A DNA stretch of 64,000 nucleotides from Saprospiraceae bacterium (GTDB taxonomy: Bacteria > Bacteroidota > Bacteroidia > Chitinophagales > Saprospiraceae), in contig JALWSS010000079.1 of the NCBI GenBank assembly GCA_026993525.1, forward strand, positions 1 through 64,000. The letters run 5' to 3'. Both the position numbers and the translations under genes were made by a program. Of the stretch, positions 1-7,107 are shown piece by piece. The notes below the pieces were generated by a model that saw nothing but the letters and a program-made list of their open reading frames with translations, made no database searches and was not told the origin of the DNA. Numbering within the stretch: the first letter of the stretch is position 1; every line of letters starts with the position of its first letter.

Positions 1-11
1 ATGTCCGCCAC

Positions 12-321
12 CGAGCAGAGCTCGTGACGAGCTGATTGGTTTTTCATAGGTACATACGGAGCCCTTACAGGCACTAACTTCCGCTTGGCTCCTGTTTTCA
101 GTTTTTTTTGCACTGGAATTTAATTCAGGAGCTGACTGGAAGTCAGCGCCTGATGTCGGTCCAGGCGCAAACTTTTGGTTAGCTCCTGTTTTCCTTTTAA
201 TGCTTAGCCAACGGCCAGCTTGCCGGACAGCGGCCGGCTTGCCGGACATTTGGCCGGGAAGCCCGCCAGAGGCGGACAAGCCGCCACTTAGGTGCGTCAA
301 CGAGCAGAGCTCGTGACGAGC
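12..321. repeat. Pair of 21-bp direct repeats, each with a palindromic core
   Basis: The sequence CGAGCAGAGCTCGTGACGAGC plus one adjoining shared register occurs at 12-32 and 301-321 with no mismatch. Each copy contains the palindrome GCTCGT-G-ACGAGC, extended by one base pair in the first copy (19-33). The copies bracket about 270 bp of hairpin-rich sequence. They could be ends of a small mobile or repeat unit; no target duplication is evident. Confidence 0.6.
131..168. repeat. Two adjoining hairpins sharing two bases
   Basis: GCTGACT-GGA-AGTCAGC (131-147) is a perfect 7-bp stem. GCGCCTG (146-152) pairs perfectly with CAGGCGC (162-168). The two stems overlap at 146-147, so both cannot form completely. 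Neither is followed by a T-tract, so they are not ordinary terminators. Confidence 0.5.
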
Positions 322-359
322 GGAGAAGGCACCGTGGCCTCCGTGTGAGACATTAAAAG

Positions 360-410
360 TTTAGAGAAGTTGAGAGGGGTTAAGAGAGGTTGAGAGGAGT
401 TAGGAGGGGG
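360..410. repeat. 10-bp-period purine/pyrimidine tandem repeat, locus A
   Basis: Five degenerate decamers run head to tail: TTTAGAGAAG, TTGAGAGGGG, TTAAGAGAGG, TTGAGAGGAG, TTAGGAGGGG. Read on the minus strand they fit the CCTCTCTAAA-type unit found at 12957-13030 and 23505-23539. The array lies just past the 3' end of the minus-strand kinase gene. Confidence 0.65.
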
Positions 411-433
411 CATTTTTGCGAGGCATCCAGCGT

Positions 434-2395
434 TTACCGGGCGTTGAGGGGCAACACGAACCCGAAGGTGCTGCCCACTCCCACCTCGCTTTCCATCCAG
501 ATTTTTCCACCCTGTGCCTCTATAAACTCCTTGGCAATGGCCAGCCCCAAACCGGTCCCTTTGGTTTTGTCGCCCTGGGCCCTGCGGTAAGGCTGGAAGA
601 GTTTTTTTTGCTCGCTTTCCGAGATGCCCGGGCCGTGGTCTTTCACTGAAAACTCCACCATTCCATCCTGCCTGACCACGATGACTTCGATGCTGTTTTC
701 CTTCGGAGAATAGCGCACGGCATTGGTGAGGAAGTTGACCAGTACGGCAGTGGTTTTGGGCACATCAACCTTCAGTTTCGGCAGGTCGGGCTCTATGAAC
801 TGGTTGATTTGAAGTTTCTTCTCAAAGACAAAGGTTTTTACATTATCCAGCGCCCTCGATACAAGTTTGTCAGCTTCGGTTTCTTCCAGTTCTATCTGGA
901 GTTTTCCCGTCTCAATTTTCGAGATCTCCAGAATCTCATTGATCATTTTCAACAGCCTGGAGGTGTTTTGTTTGATGGTGGTTGCCAGTTCTTTCTGTTC
1001 CTGGTTCAACTGGCCCACCCGCTGGTCGGCCATCAGGTTGAGGCTCATGTCAATGGCTGAGATGGGCGTTTTGAGTTCGTGAGAGAGGGTTGCCATGAAA
1101 TTGGTCTTGGCGATGTCTGCCTCTTTCAGTTCCGTCACATTTTTCAAAATGACGATGTACCCCACGTTGGTTCCTTCTTCCCCGGCTTCCCGGTCGGTTT
1201 GGCGCTGCACCTTCAGCACGTCTTTGTTGAAGTATTGGCGTTTGCCCTGGTGGTCAATGCTCACCGCCGGCACACTCTGGTTTTCTTCCAGGTCGTCTTG
1301 CAATACTTCCTTAAAGATGGTGGCCATAAAATCGCTTTGAGAGGCAAGTTCGGCCGCTGCTTGTCCGCTGATCTCATCCAGGCTTTTTCCGAGTAGCTTC
1401 AGCGCCGGTGGGTTGGCAAAGAGTACCCGGCGCTGGTCGTCCAGCCCGATGATGGCTTCGTTCATACGGCTGATGATGGTCTCGGTGCGCTGCTTTTCGG
1501 AAATGATCTGGTTGAGGTTGATGTTTTCGTATTCTTCCAGCTTGGCAGCCATCAGGTTGAATGAACTGGCCATCTCACCCAGTTCATCGCGGTGTTTTAC
1601 CTGGAGCCTGTGCTGGTAGTTCTTTTGGGCAATTTGCCGGATACTTTCGGTCATTTTCTCGATGGGCTCGATGAGGTAATTGGGGAAGTAAAACATTGCC
1701 GCAATGGCGAAGAGGAAAAAGAAAAACGCCGAGATAATAAGGTAAAGGGTCACTTTGTTGGCAAGGGCGTTGGCCTCTTTGGTGCGCTTCTCGATGATGG
1801 AGGTGTTCAGGTCATAAATGTTCTGAAGCAAGGACAAAATGTACTTCCGCTTCATGTGCATGTCGAATGGCACCTCGCCCGAATCCACAATCTGCCGCAA
1901 TCCGTTTTTGGAAATCTCATAGTCCACCTTCAACTCTTCCAGCAATTCCTTTTCGGCCCTTGTGGAGACCTTTCGCTCAAACAAATTGAAATACAGGTCA
2001 AATTGCCCGAAGGCCTTTTCCAGTTCCAGTCTTTTAAAAGAAGGGGCTCCGCCTTTGATGTTCACCGCCCAGAAGATGTCGTTGACCGCCTGCGACATGA
2101 TGTTGGTGTATTGCAGGGTGGTGTAGTTGTCATTCAGCATCAACAGCATGTTGTTGCTGGTGCGTTGCACATAAAACCCGCCTACCATCCCCAAACCGGT
2201 GAAAATGGCAAATAGCAAAAGCATCAGCGCCCTGATCTTCTTTCTGAGGGTGAGCCCGTTGAGCTTTTCAAGAATGGCCGAAGGATGAAGATCTTTCAAC
2301 GAAAAGCTGGCGGGAAGGCTTTTAGACATGGCCCACACCGACCGACCACCGGCGGTCAGTTTCTGTTTGAATTGCTGGATTGAAGGTGTTGCCAT
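434..2395 (-). CDS. HAMP/PAS sensor histidine kinase
   Basis: A 653-residue inner-membrane sensor kinase. Transmembrane segments lie near residues 55-76 and 216-240 and flank a mostly helical periplasmic sensor. A HAMP linker (about 240-295) and a PAS-like domain (about 303-425) follow, then HisKA with LSHELKTPIS (phospho-acceptor His439) and an HATPase with N box Asn558, DHGPG (586-590) and GTGLGL (613-618). All catalytic motifs are intact. The domain order resembles KinB-type kinases. No response regulator lies next to it, so the partner is unknown. The ATG at 2395 is preceded by a 216-bp spacer with a terminator that separates it from the upstream sigma-factor gene. Confidence 0.93.
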   Translation of the reverse strand: MATPSIQQFKQKLTAGGRSVWAMSKSLPASFSLKDLHPSAILEKLNGLTLRKKIRALMLLLFAIFTGLGMVGGFYVQRTSNNMLLMLNDNYTTLQYTNIMSQAVNDIFWAVNIKGGAPSFKRLELEKAFGQFDLYFNLFERKVSTRAEKELLEELKVDYEISKNGLRQIVDSGEVPFDMHMKRKYILSLLQNIYDLNTSIIEKRTKEANALANKVTLYLIISAFFFFLFAIAAMFYFPNYLIEPIEKMTESIRQIAQKNYQHRLQVKHRDELGEMASSFNLMAAKLEEYENINLNQIISEKQRTETIISRMNEAIIGLDDQRRVLFANPPALKLLGKSLDEISGQAAAELASQSDFMATIFKEVLQDDLEENQSVPAVSIDHQGKRQYFNKDVLKVQRQTDREAGEEGTNVGYIVILKNVTELKEADIAKTNFMATLSHELKTPISAIDMSLNLMADQRVGQLNQEQKELATTIKQNTSRLLKMINEILEISKIETGKLQIELEETEADKLVSRALDNVKTFVFEKKLQINQFIEPDLPKLKVDVPKTTAVLVNFLTNAVRYSPKENSIEVIVVRQDGMVEFSVKDHGPGISESEQKKLFQPYRRAQGDKTKGTGLGLAIAKEFIEAQGGKIWMESEVGVGSTFGFVLPLNAR

Positions 2396-2423
2396 GTGTT
2401 GCTGATAAAGCTTCCCGTTTCAC

Positions 2424-2434
2424 TCGCTTCGCAA
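2424..2434 (-). repeat. TTGCGAAGCGA 11-mer, intergenic copy
   Basis: An exact copy of the 11-mer repeated through the window, 29 bp upstream of the sensor-kinase start. It is one of three intergenic copies; the other eight lie inside genes. Confidence 0.7.
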
Positions 2435-2462
2435 TATTAGTGAAATTGCTCATTCGTAAACA

Positions 2463-2496
2463 GAAAAAAGCCCCGGTGGGCGCACTGCCTACCGGG
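2463..2496 (-). terminator. Rho-independent terminator after the ECF sigma gene
   Basis: CCCGGTGGGC (2472-2481) pairs with GCCTACCGGG (2487-2496), ten pairs including one G-U, around a 5-nt loop. On the minus strand the stem runs into CTTTTTT. It would end the sigma-factor transcript (gene stop at 2612) before the kinase gene. Confidence 0.75.
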
Positions 2497-2611
2497 AACT
2501 TGAGCGGAACCACGAGGCCCCGTATGGAGAATTGACACTATGCCGGCATTGCCGGACTTGATATGGAACACTAAAACGGGCAGAAAACGATGGAGAAAAT
2601 CTTGTCCGTTG

Positions 2612-3133
2612 TTAGTTGAGAACTCGATCCTGAGCAAAGTGCTTCCTGATGTTTTCCATCAGCTTCTGGCGGGCAAAGAAAATCCTGCTCTTCACAGTGC
2701 CGATGGGCAAATCCATCTGTTCTGCAATTTCCTCGTATTTGTAACCTTCGTAAAACATCAGAAAAGGCTTCCGGTAGATGTAGTCAAGTTGATTGAGAAT
2801 ACCGTACAGATCACCCATCATCATGTTTGACATGGCGGCATTTTCAATGGCGTGGTTTTCATTGACGAAAACAAAGCTGTCAGATGGTTCGCTCATCGTG
2901 GCGCGGTTCTTCTTCTTGCGGTAAAAGTTGATGAACGTGTTGCGCATGATGGTGGTAACCCAGGCCCTGAAATTGGTACCCACTTCAAATTTCTCCTTGT
3001 TGTTGAACGCCCTGAGTGCAGTTTCCTGAATGAGGTCTTTGGCGTCTTCGAGGTTGTTGGTGAGGCGGTAAGCAAATGGCAATAATTGGGGTTGCAAGTT
3101 GTGGAAATAGCTGTTGAACTCGATAGTACTCAT
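2612..3133 (-). CDS. ECF-type RNA polymerase sigma factor
   Basis: A 173-residue sigma-70-family factor with region 2 (about residues 10-80, including DAKDLIQETALRAF and a -10 recognition segment FRAWVTTIMRNTFINFYRKKK) and region 4 (about 118-165, helix-turn-helix YEEIAEQMDLPIGTVKSRIFFARQKL shown in part). No anti-sigma gene adjoins it, unlike the sigma gene at 62549. Length and content match small stress-type ECF factors common in Bacteroidota. The target regulon cannot be read from the sequence. The gene is monocistronic, ended by a terminator at 2463-2496. Confidence 0.93.
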   Translation of the reverse strand: MSTIEFNSYFHNLQPQLLPFAYRLTNNLEDAKDLIQETALRAFNNKEKFEVGTNFRAWVTTIMRNTFINFYRKKKNRATMSEPSDSFVFVNENHAIENAAMSNMMMGDLYGILNQLDYIYRKPFLMFYEGYKYEEIAEQMDLPIGTVKSRIFFARQKLMENIRKHFAQDRVLN

Positions 3134-3203
3134 GGAGTGAAAGTTTTAAGAGATTATAATCGGTTAAAGAAGTTGGTTAATTGGGGCCATGGTTTTCCGG
3201 TTC

Positions 3204-3290
3204 TTATTCCTTTTGATCGGCGGCGGGTCTTGTCACCACCGTCATAAAAAGTTTTACAAACAGGAGAATGATGAAGAGTGTGGTTTCCAT
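3204..3290 (-). CDS. Possible 28-residue membrane peptide
   Basis: A short frame from ATG (3290) to TAA (3204) encodes about 20 hydrophobic residues (METTLFIILLFVKLFMTVVT) followed by the polar tail RPAADQKE. The shape is that of a single-pass membrane mini-protein. It lies 70 bp upstream of the sigma-factor start on the same strand. No ribosome-binding site is visible, though this group rarely uses one. Chance occurrence cannot be excluded. Confidence 0.3.
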   Translation of the reverse strand: METTLFIILLFVKLFMTVVTRPAADQKE

Positions 3291-3474
3291 GTTGCAAGGT
3301 TTTGCAGGTCCTTCGCTTTGCCTGCCGGCGCTCTTTTGCGCTTCTGATTCCCCCTGTGCCAAATGCCGTTCCCCCGGAATAGAAAATTTTTCAACTTTCT
3401 TCCAAAAAACTGCTAATCAACCCCTTATGACTAAATAATAATTTCCGGGTAGCTACATGCTTTTTTGAACCCTC

Positions 3475-3508
3475 TCATTTTGATAGGGTGCGCTATCATT
3501 TTGATAGG
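3475..3508. repeat. 13-bp direct repeat TCATTTTGATAGG
   Basis: TCATTTTGATAGG is present at 3475-3487 and 3496-3508, 21 bp apart start to start (two helical turns). The second copy lies in the hairpin CTATCA-TTT-TGATAG (3493-3507). The site is 50-85 bp beyond the stop of the metal-transport ATPase gene. It could be a binding-site pair or a 3'-end element; apart from this and the 28-residue frame, 3134-3560 holds nothing recognisable. Confidence 0.5.
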
Positions 3509-3560
3509 CAGAAGGTGCCATCGTTTTGCTCAGGCAGCGCCTGGCGAAATGTTGTTGGGC

Positions 3561-4295
3561 TCAGGAAATCTTGTGAAGGATGGGCAATTGGCTGGTATAG
3601 GCCTTTGCGATATTTTCTTCTGTAAAGGTATTTTCTGTATCGCCTGCGGCAACGAGGCGTTGGTTGATGAGCACCACTTTGTCGAAATATTCCCTGACGG
3701 TAGAAAGGTCGTGATGCACCACCAACAGGGTTTTTCCCTGCTGGGCGAGGTCTTTCAGCAGGCTGATGATCTTTTCTTCTGTCGTAATATCCACTCCGAC
3801 AAAGGGCTCGTCCAGCAGGTAGATGTTGGCCTCCTGGCAAAGTGCCCTTGCGATGAACATCCGTTGTTGCTGCCCTCCGGACAACTCCCCTACCTGCCGG
3901 TCTTTCAAATTTTCGATACCCAGTTTTCGCAAGGCCTGCAAGGCTTTCTCACGGTCCCTTTTGTTGATGGGCTCCAAAAGCTTCTTGTACGGGTACCTGC
4001 CCATCAGAACAATGTCAAAAACAGTGGCAGGAAAGTCCCAGTCAATATCGTCGCGTTGAGGAACGTAAGCTATTTCTTTCCGGTGAGCTTCCACGTCTTC
4101 GTTAAAAAACTCAATGACACCTGTGTGGGATTCCACAAGGCCCAGGATGGCTTTGAACAAGGTTGACTTGCCCGCTCCGTTAGGGCCTATGATGCCATAA
4201 ACGCTACCGGGCTCTATGTCCAGAAAGATGTTGGCCAGAACCACCTTCCGGTCGTACGAGACTGACAAGCCCTTGATGGAAATTGCAGGATTCAT
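3561..4295 (-). CDS. Metal ABC transporter, ATP-binding protein
   Basis: The 244-residue ATPase of a Mn/Zn/Fe-type importer (MntB/ZnuC family). It shows Walker A GPNGAGKST (about 38-46), Q-loop, signature LSGGQQQRMFIARAL, Walker B IYLLDEPF and switch His in LVVHHD. It follows the substrate-binding protein gene by 5 bp and forms an operon with the DtxR regulator. The MntC/ZnuB-like permease expected in this operon is absent: the next genes downstream are unrelated. Either the permease lies elsewhere or the ATPase is shared. Confidence 0.95.
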   Translation of the reverse strand: MNPAISIKGLSVSYDRKVVLANIFLDIEPGSVYGIIGPNGAGKSTLFKAILGLVESHTGVIEFFNEDVEAHRKEIAYVPQRDDIDWDFPATVFDIVLMGRYPYKKLLEPINKRDREKALQALRKLGIENLKDRQVGELSGGQQQRMFIARALCQEANIYLLDEPFVGVDITTEEKIISLLKDLAQQGKTLLVVHHDLSTVREYFDKVVLINQRLVAAGDTENTFTEENIAKAYTSQLPILHKIS

Positions 4296-4300
4296 CGTCT

Positions 4301-5302
4301 TCAGTTATTGAGCCTTGAAGCTACAAAAACAAAAGCGCCGGCAAAAGCCAGGCCCACCAGCATCCACAGCCAGGCCGGGCTCCCGGCCTGGCTGTCATCG
4401 CCTGTTTTCTCCTGGGTTCCGGAAAGTGCAGCGACGATCGTATCGGTGTTGTATTTCAGCATATCCAGGTAGGAGGGCGCCGGAGATTCCGGGCCTCCGA
4501 TGGAGTCGGAATAAAGCTTGCCGCCAATTTGCACATGGTTGTCGCTGGCTATCTGTTCCAGCAATTTCGGATTCACGGTACTTTCAATGAAAACGGCCGG
4601 CACCCGGCTCTCCCGGATAATTTTGTTCAGACGAATAACATCCGAGGTCTGAGCTTCGGCCTCGGTTGAGATGCCAATTACCGACTCCAGCCTCAGGCCA
4701 TATCTTCTTCCGTAATACTGAAAGGCGTCATGGGAGGTAATGAGGATGCGCTGTTGCGAAGGAATATTCTTGACGGCCTCCATGATGTAGCGGTCCATGT
4801 CCTGTAATTGCTGCCGGTACACATTGTAATTGAACCGGTAAGTCTGCTCATTGTGCGGGTCCAGCGCCACCAGGGCCTTGAAGATATTCCCGATGTAAAT
4901 CAGCCCGTTGGCGGCGCTCATCCAGGCGTGAGGGTCGGTGGAATTTTTATACACAGCCCTGATGGGTTCAATGCCTTTGGTAATTGTCACCACAGGGGCG
5001 GATGTGTTGGCGTTTTCTATCAACCCGCTCAGCCAGCCCTCGAAGGTGAGGCCATTGACGAGGAGGAGATCGGCTTTTGACACCAGCCTGGCATCGGCCG
5101 GTGTCGGTTCGTAAATGTGTGGATCCGAGCCTATTGGCACAATTGATTTCACCTGCACCAGATCGCCCGCAATGTTTTTGGCCATGTCGGCAAATATGGA
5201 AGCAGACGTCACTACCAGCTTTTTGTCCTGTTGGCCGGAAAGGATCGTACTCACCAGCATTGGGGTGGCAAGCAATGCCATTTTCAACAGCCTTTTTGCC
5301 AT
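4301..5302 (-). CDS. Metal ABC transporter substrate-binding protein (TroA/ZnuA-like)
   Basis: A 333-residue cluster A-I solute-binding protein for Zn2+ or Mn2+. An N-terminal signal segment (about 5-23) has no lipobox cysteine. Likely metal ligands are His62 (SDPHIYEP), His125 (TDPHAWM), His191 (ITSHDAF) and Asp266 (YSDSIG), the TroA-like His3-Asp set. A linker is followed by a hydrophobic C-terminal helix (about 305-328) and a short basic end, so it appears tethered by a C-terminal membrane anchor rather than a lipid. It sits 4 bp after the DtxR gene and 5 bp before the ATPase. Confidence 0.93.
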   Translation of the reverse strand: MAKRLLKMALLATPMLVSTILSGQQDKKLVVTSASIFADMAKNIAGDLVQVKSIVPIGSDPHIYEPTPADARLVSKADLLLVNGLTFEGWLSGLIENANTSAPVVTITKGIEPIRAVYKNSTDPHAWMSAANGLIYIGNIFKALVALDPHNEQTYRFNYNVYRQQLQDMDRYIMEAVKNIPSQQRILITSHDAFQYYGRRYGLRLESVIGISTEAEAQTSDVIRLNKIIRESRVPAVFIESTVNPKLLEQIASDNHVQIGGKLYSDSIGGPESPAPSYLDMLKYNTDTIVAALSGTQEKTGDDSQAGSPAWLWMLVGLAFAGAFVFVASRLNN

Positions 5303-5306
5303 GGGT

Positions 5307-5987
5307 TTACCGGTTGGTTTTTGACGTGGGTTGAATGAGCAGGTTGACGGCTACTTTTTCCGACAATACCACTGTTGATCTGGCATCGGTCATTATTTTG
5401 ACGGAAGCGTCAAACTCAAACCGCTCCAGCACCTCTATGACAGTTCCTACCCCGAGTTGATGCCGGTCGAGGTATTGGAGAAAGGAACTGGTGTGGTTGG
5501 CAACAGCCACAATGATGCCCTTGCTGCCAACTGAGAGGTCGTGAAGGGGGATTTCCTCCCTTTGGGCAATGTTTCCCGTGGCATCAGGAATGGGGTCGCC
5601 GTGCGGGTCGAAACGCGGATGCCCCAGGAATTTGTCCAACCTGTTGATGAGTTCAGGGGAATGTATGTGTTCCAACTGCTCGGCGATATCGTGCACCTCA
5701 TCCCATCTGAATCCAAGGGTTTGCACCAGAAACACTTCCCACAGCCTGTGCTTTCTGACCAGGTGAAGGGCATAGGGCAGACCTGCTCCCGACAAAGTGG
5801 CGCCCCGGTGCTTTTCGTAGTTGATAAGCCCTTTGGCAGACAACCTTTTCAGCATGTCGGATACCGACGCCGGTGAAGTACTCATTTCGGAAGCAATGGA
5901 ATTGGTGGAAGCAGCTTCCGAACTGAGATAACTGAGTTTGAAAATGGTTTTTAAATAATTCTCTTCTGACTGAGACAATGTTTGCAT
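5307..5987 (-). CDS. DtxR/MntR-family metal-dependent repressor
   Basis: A 226-residue iron/manganese-sensing repressor. It has an N-terminal winged helix (about 1-62, recognition region TSPASVSDMLKRL), a dimerisation/metal-binding domain (about 63-140) and a C-terminal FeoA/SH3-like domain (about 150-220). His80, Glu103, Glu106 and His107 match the metal-site positions; Glu at the place of DtxR Cys102 is the MntR-like choice and points to manganese. It is the first gene of the metal operon, and a palindrome of DtxR-box type lies 34 bp upstream, so autoregulation is likely. Confidence 0.93.
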   Translation of the reverse strand: MQTLSQSEENYLKTIFKLSYLSSEAASTNSIASEMSTSPASVSDMLKRLSAKGLINYEKHRGATLSGAGLPYALHLVRKHRLWEVFLVQTLGFRWDEVHDIAEQLEHIHSPELINRLDKFLGHPRFDPHGDPIPDATGNIAQREEIPLHDLSVGSKGIIVAVANHTSSFLQYLDRHQLGVGTVIEVLERFEFDASVKIMTDARSTVVLSEKVAVNLLIQPTSKTNR

Positions 5988-6020
5988 GCTTCCCGATTAT
6001 TGAAGCACAAAATAACACAC

Positions 6021-6038
6021 TTTTAGACGCACCTAAAA
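6021..6038. promoter_or_regulatory. Candidate DtxR/MntR operator
   Basis: TTTTAGACGCACCTAAAA has perfect 6-bp arms TTTTAG/CTAAAA around 6 nt, and the right half CCTAAAA matches the usual half-site of DtxR/MntR boxes. It lies 34 bp upstream of the regulator gene, where binding would block transcription of the regulator-transporter operon. Confidence 0.65.
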
Positions 6039-6112
6039 ATACTTTACCGGTTTAATAAAAAAGCAGAGACACATGAATGCCTCTGCTTTCCTTAATAAGA
6101 TGTAAAAACGCT

Positions 6113-6937
6113 TTATTCTTCTTCCTGCCTGGCCTCTTCCGTGGCAGGAGGCTCCTCATTGGCAGAAGCCTCTTCTGTGGCAGGGGCCTCAACTTTGGGT
6201 GCAGGCTTCTCTTCGGGTTTCATTGCCTGAATTTTATTGAGAAGCTGTTGAGCTCTGAGGAGGAAGTCAGCCTGGTGCTCGTGAAACTCATTGTACACCA
6301 TGAGCAACCTGGCGGCATCCCAGGCGGCGCTGCCCGGCACGAGCTGTTTGGCAGCAATAGGGTGCAACCAATACTCCAGGTTGTTTGACCGAAGGTAAGA
6401 GCCGTCCATGTCAAAATTGATGATCACCGAGAGCTTGTTCAGGGAGAACAAATAGTCGGTGAGCTTATTCAACTCCTTTTGAAGATCAACGATGTTCATC
6501 CGGTTGAACCTGACGCCGGAACGTTCACAAAGGAAGATGTCCCTGCGGCCGTCAAAGGTGACGATGGTTTGGATCCGGTACTTTCGGAAGGCATCAAAGA
6601 GGAAGCGCTTGACCCTGTTGTGAACAGGTCTCAATTGTTTGAAAGAGTACTGCAATGCCCGCTTGTCAACCTGAAAATCTTCCATAAATGGTCGCCTGCG
6701 GCCGGTGCGCATGTTGATCACTTCTTTCTCACGGCCAATGGTATGCCCCAGTTCGTTGGTTTTAGAGATCACGCTCACGTAATCAACATCCGCTCTGTTG
6801 ACCCAGGATTCGATGAAAATTTTCTTCGAGCGTTTTTCAAACACGAGCAAAGACACTTCAGCAATAGCGAAGAAATTTGGAAAGCCTCCGTAGATGTTTC
6901 CATACTTCAGCTCAAGGAATGCGATGTTGTTCTCCAC
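6113..6937 (-). CDS. DEDD-exonuclease-like protein with lost active site and acidic tail
   Basis: A 274-residue protein with a GTG start at 6937; an in-frame stop lies just upstream and no ATG is near. Residues 1-215 have the rhythm of an RNase-H-fold DEDD exonuclease: strand FLELKYG where D-x-E is expected, central TFDGRRDIFLCERSG (Asp133) and a late GSAAWDAARLLMVYNEF like the H-x-x-DA motif. The first acidic pair is replaced by Glu-x-Lys and the late His is missing, so nuclease activity is doubtful. Residues 232-274 are a Pro/Glu/Ala-rich acidic tail with EAPATEEA-like repeats. I do not recognise a named family; the fold is an inference. It is monocistronic. Confidence 0.8.
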   Translation of the reverse strand: MENNIAFLELKYGNIYGGFPNFFAIAEVSLLVFEKRSKKIFIESWVNRADVDYVSVISKTNELGHTIGREKEVINMRTGRRRPFMEDFQVDKRALQYSFKQLRPVHNRVKRFLFDAFRKYRIQTIVTFDGRRDIFLCERSGVRFNRMNIVDLQKELNKLTDYLFSLNKLSVIINFDMDGSYLRSNNLEYWLHPIAAKQLVPGSAAWDAARLLMVYNEFHEHQADFLLRAQQLLNKIQAMKPEEKPAPKVEAPATEEASANEEPPATEEARQEEE

Positions 6938-7107
6938 GTTTTGTATTTAATAGTGTTGTTTTGGGAAATCAGTTTTTCGTCCTCCGGCTACTGGTTTTCC
7001 GGGTTGTTGCCGCCAAAATTAGAAAAATTGGCCATAACAAAAGGTTGACGCACCGGCAAATTTAGTTGACAGGCCTCCATTTACCAAGCGCCGGGCAGCC
7101 ATGGGAT

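Larger units (their letters stand above)
1..433. other. Gene-free, repeat-rich intergenic region
   Basis: No convincing open reading frame lies here. The stretch holds a 21-bp direct repeat (12-32 and 301-321), two neighbouring hairpins (131-168), a 19-bp-period direct repeat with core GCTTGCCGGACA (218-229 and 237-248), a small hairpin GGCGG-ACAAG-CCGCC near 271-285, and a 10-bp-period purine-rich tandem repeat (360-410). Two further stretches, around 67-105 and 170-200, share an AACTT-GCTCCTGTTTTC pattern. The density of short repeats suggests a non-coding repeat locus or a decayed element. Confidence 0.6.

Noticed and set aside
360-410. CRISPR-like array
   Set aside because: Units are 10 bp, degenerate and without spacers, and no cas genes are present.
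3465-4166. Open frame antisense to the metal ABC ATPase
   Set aside because: The minus-strand frame has Walker A, signature and Walker B motifs; this one has none.
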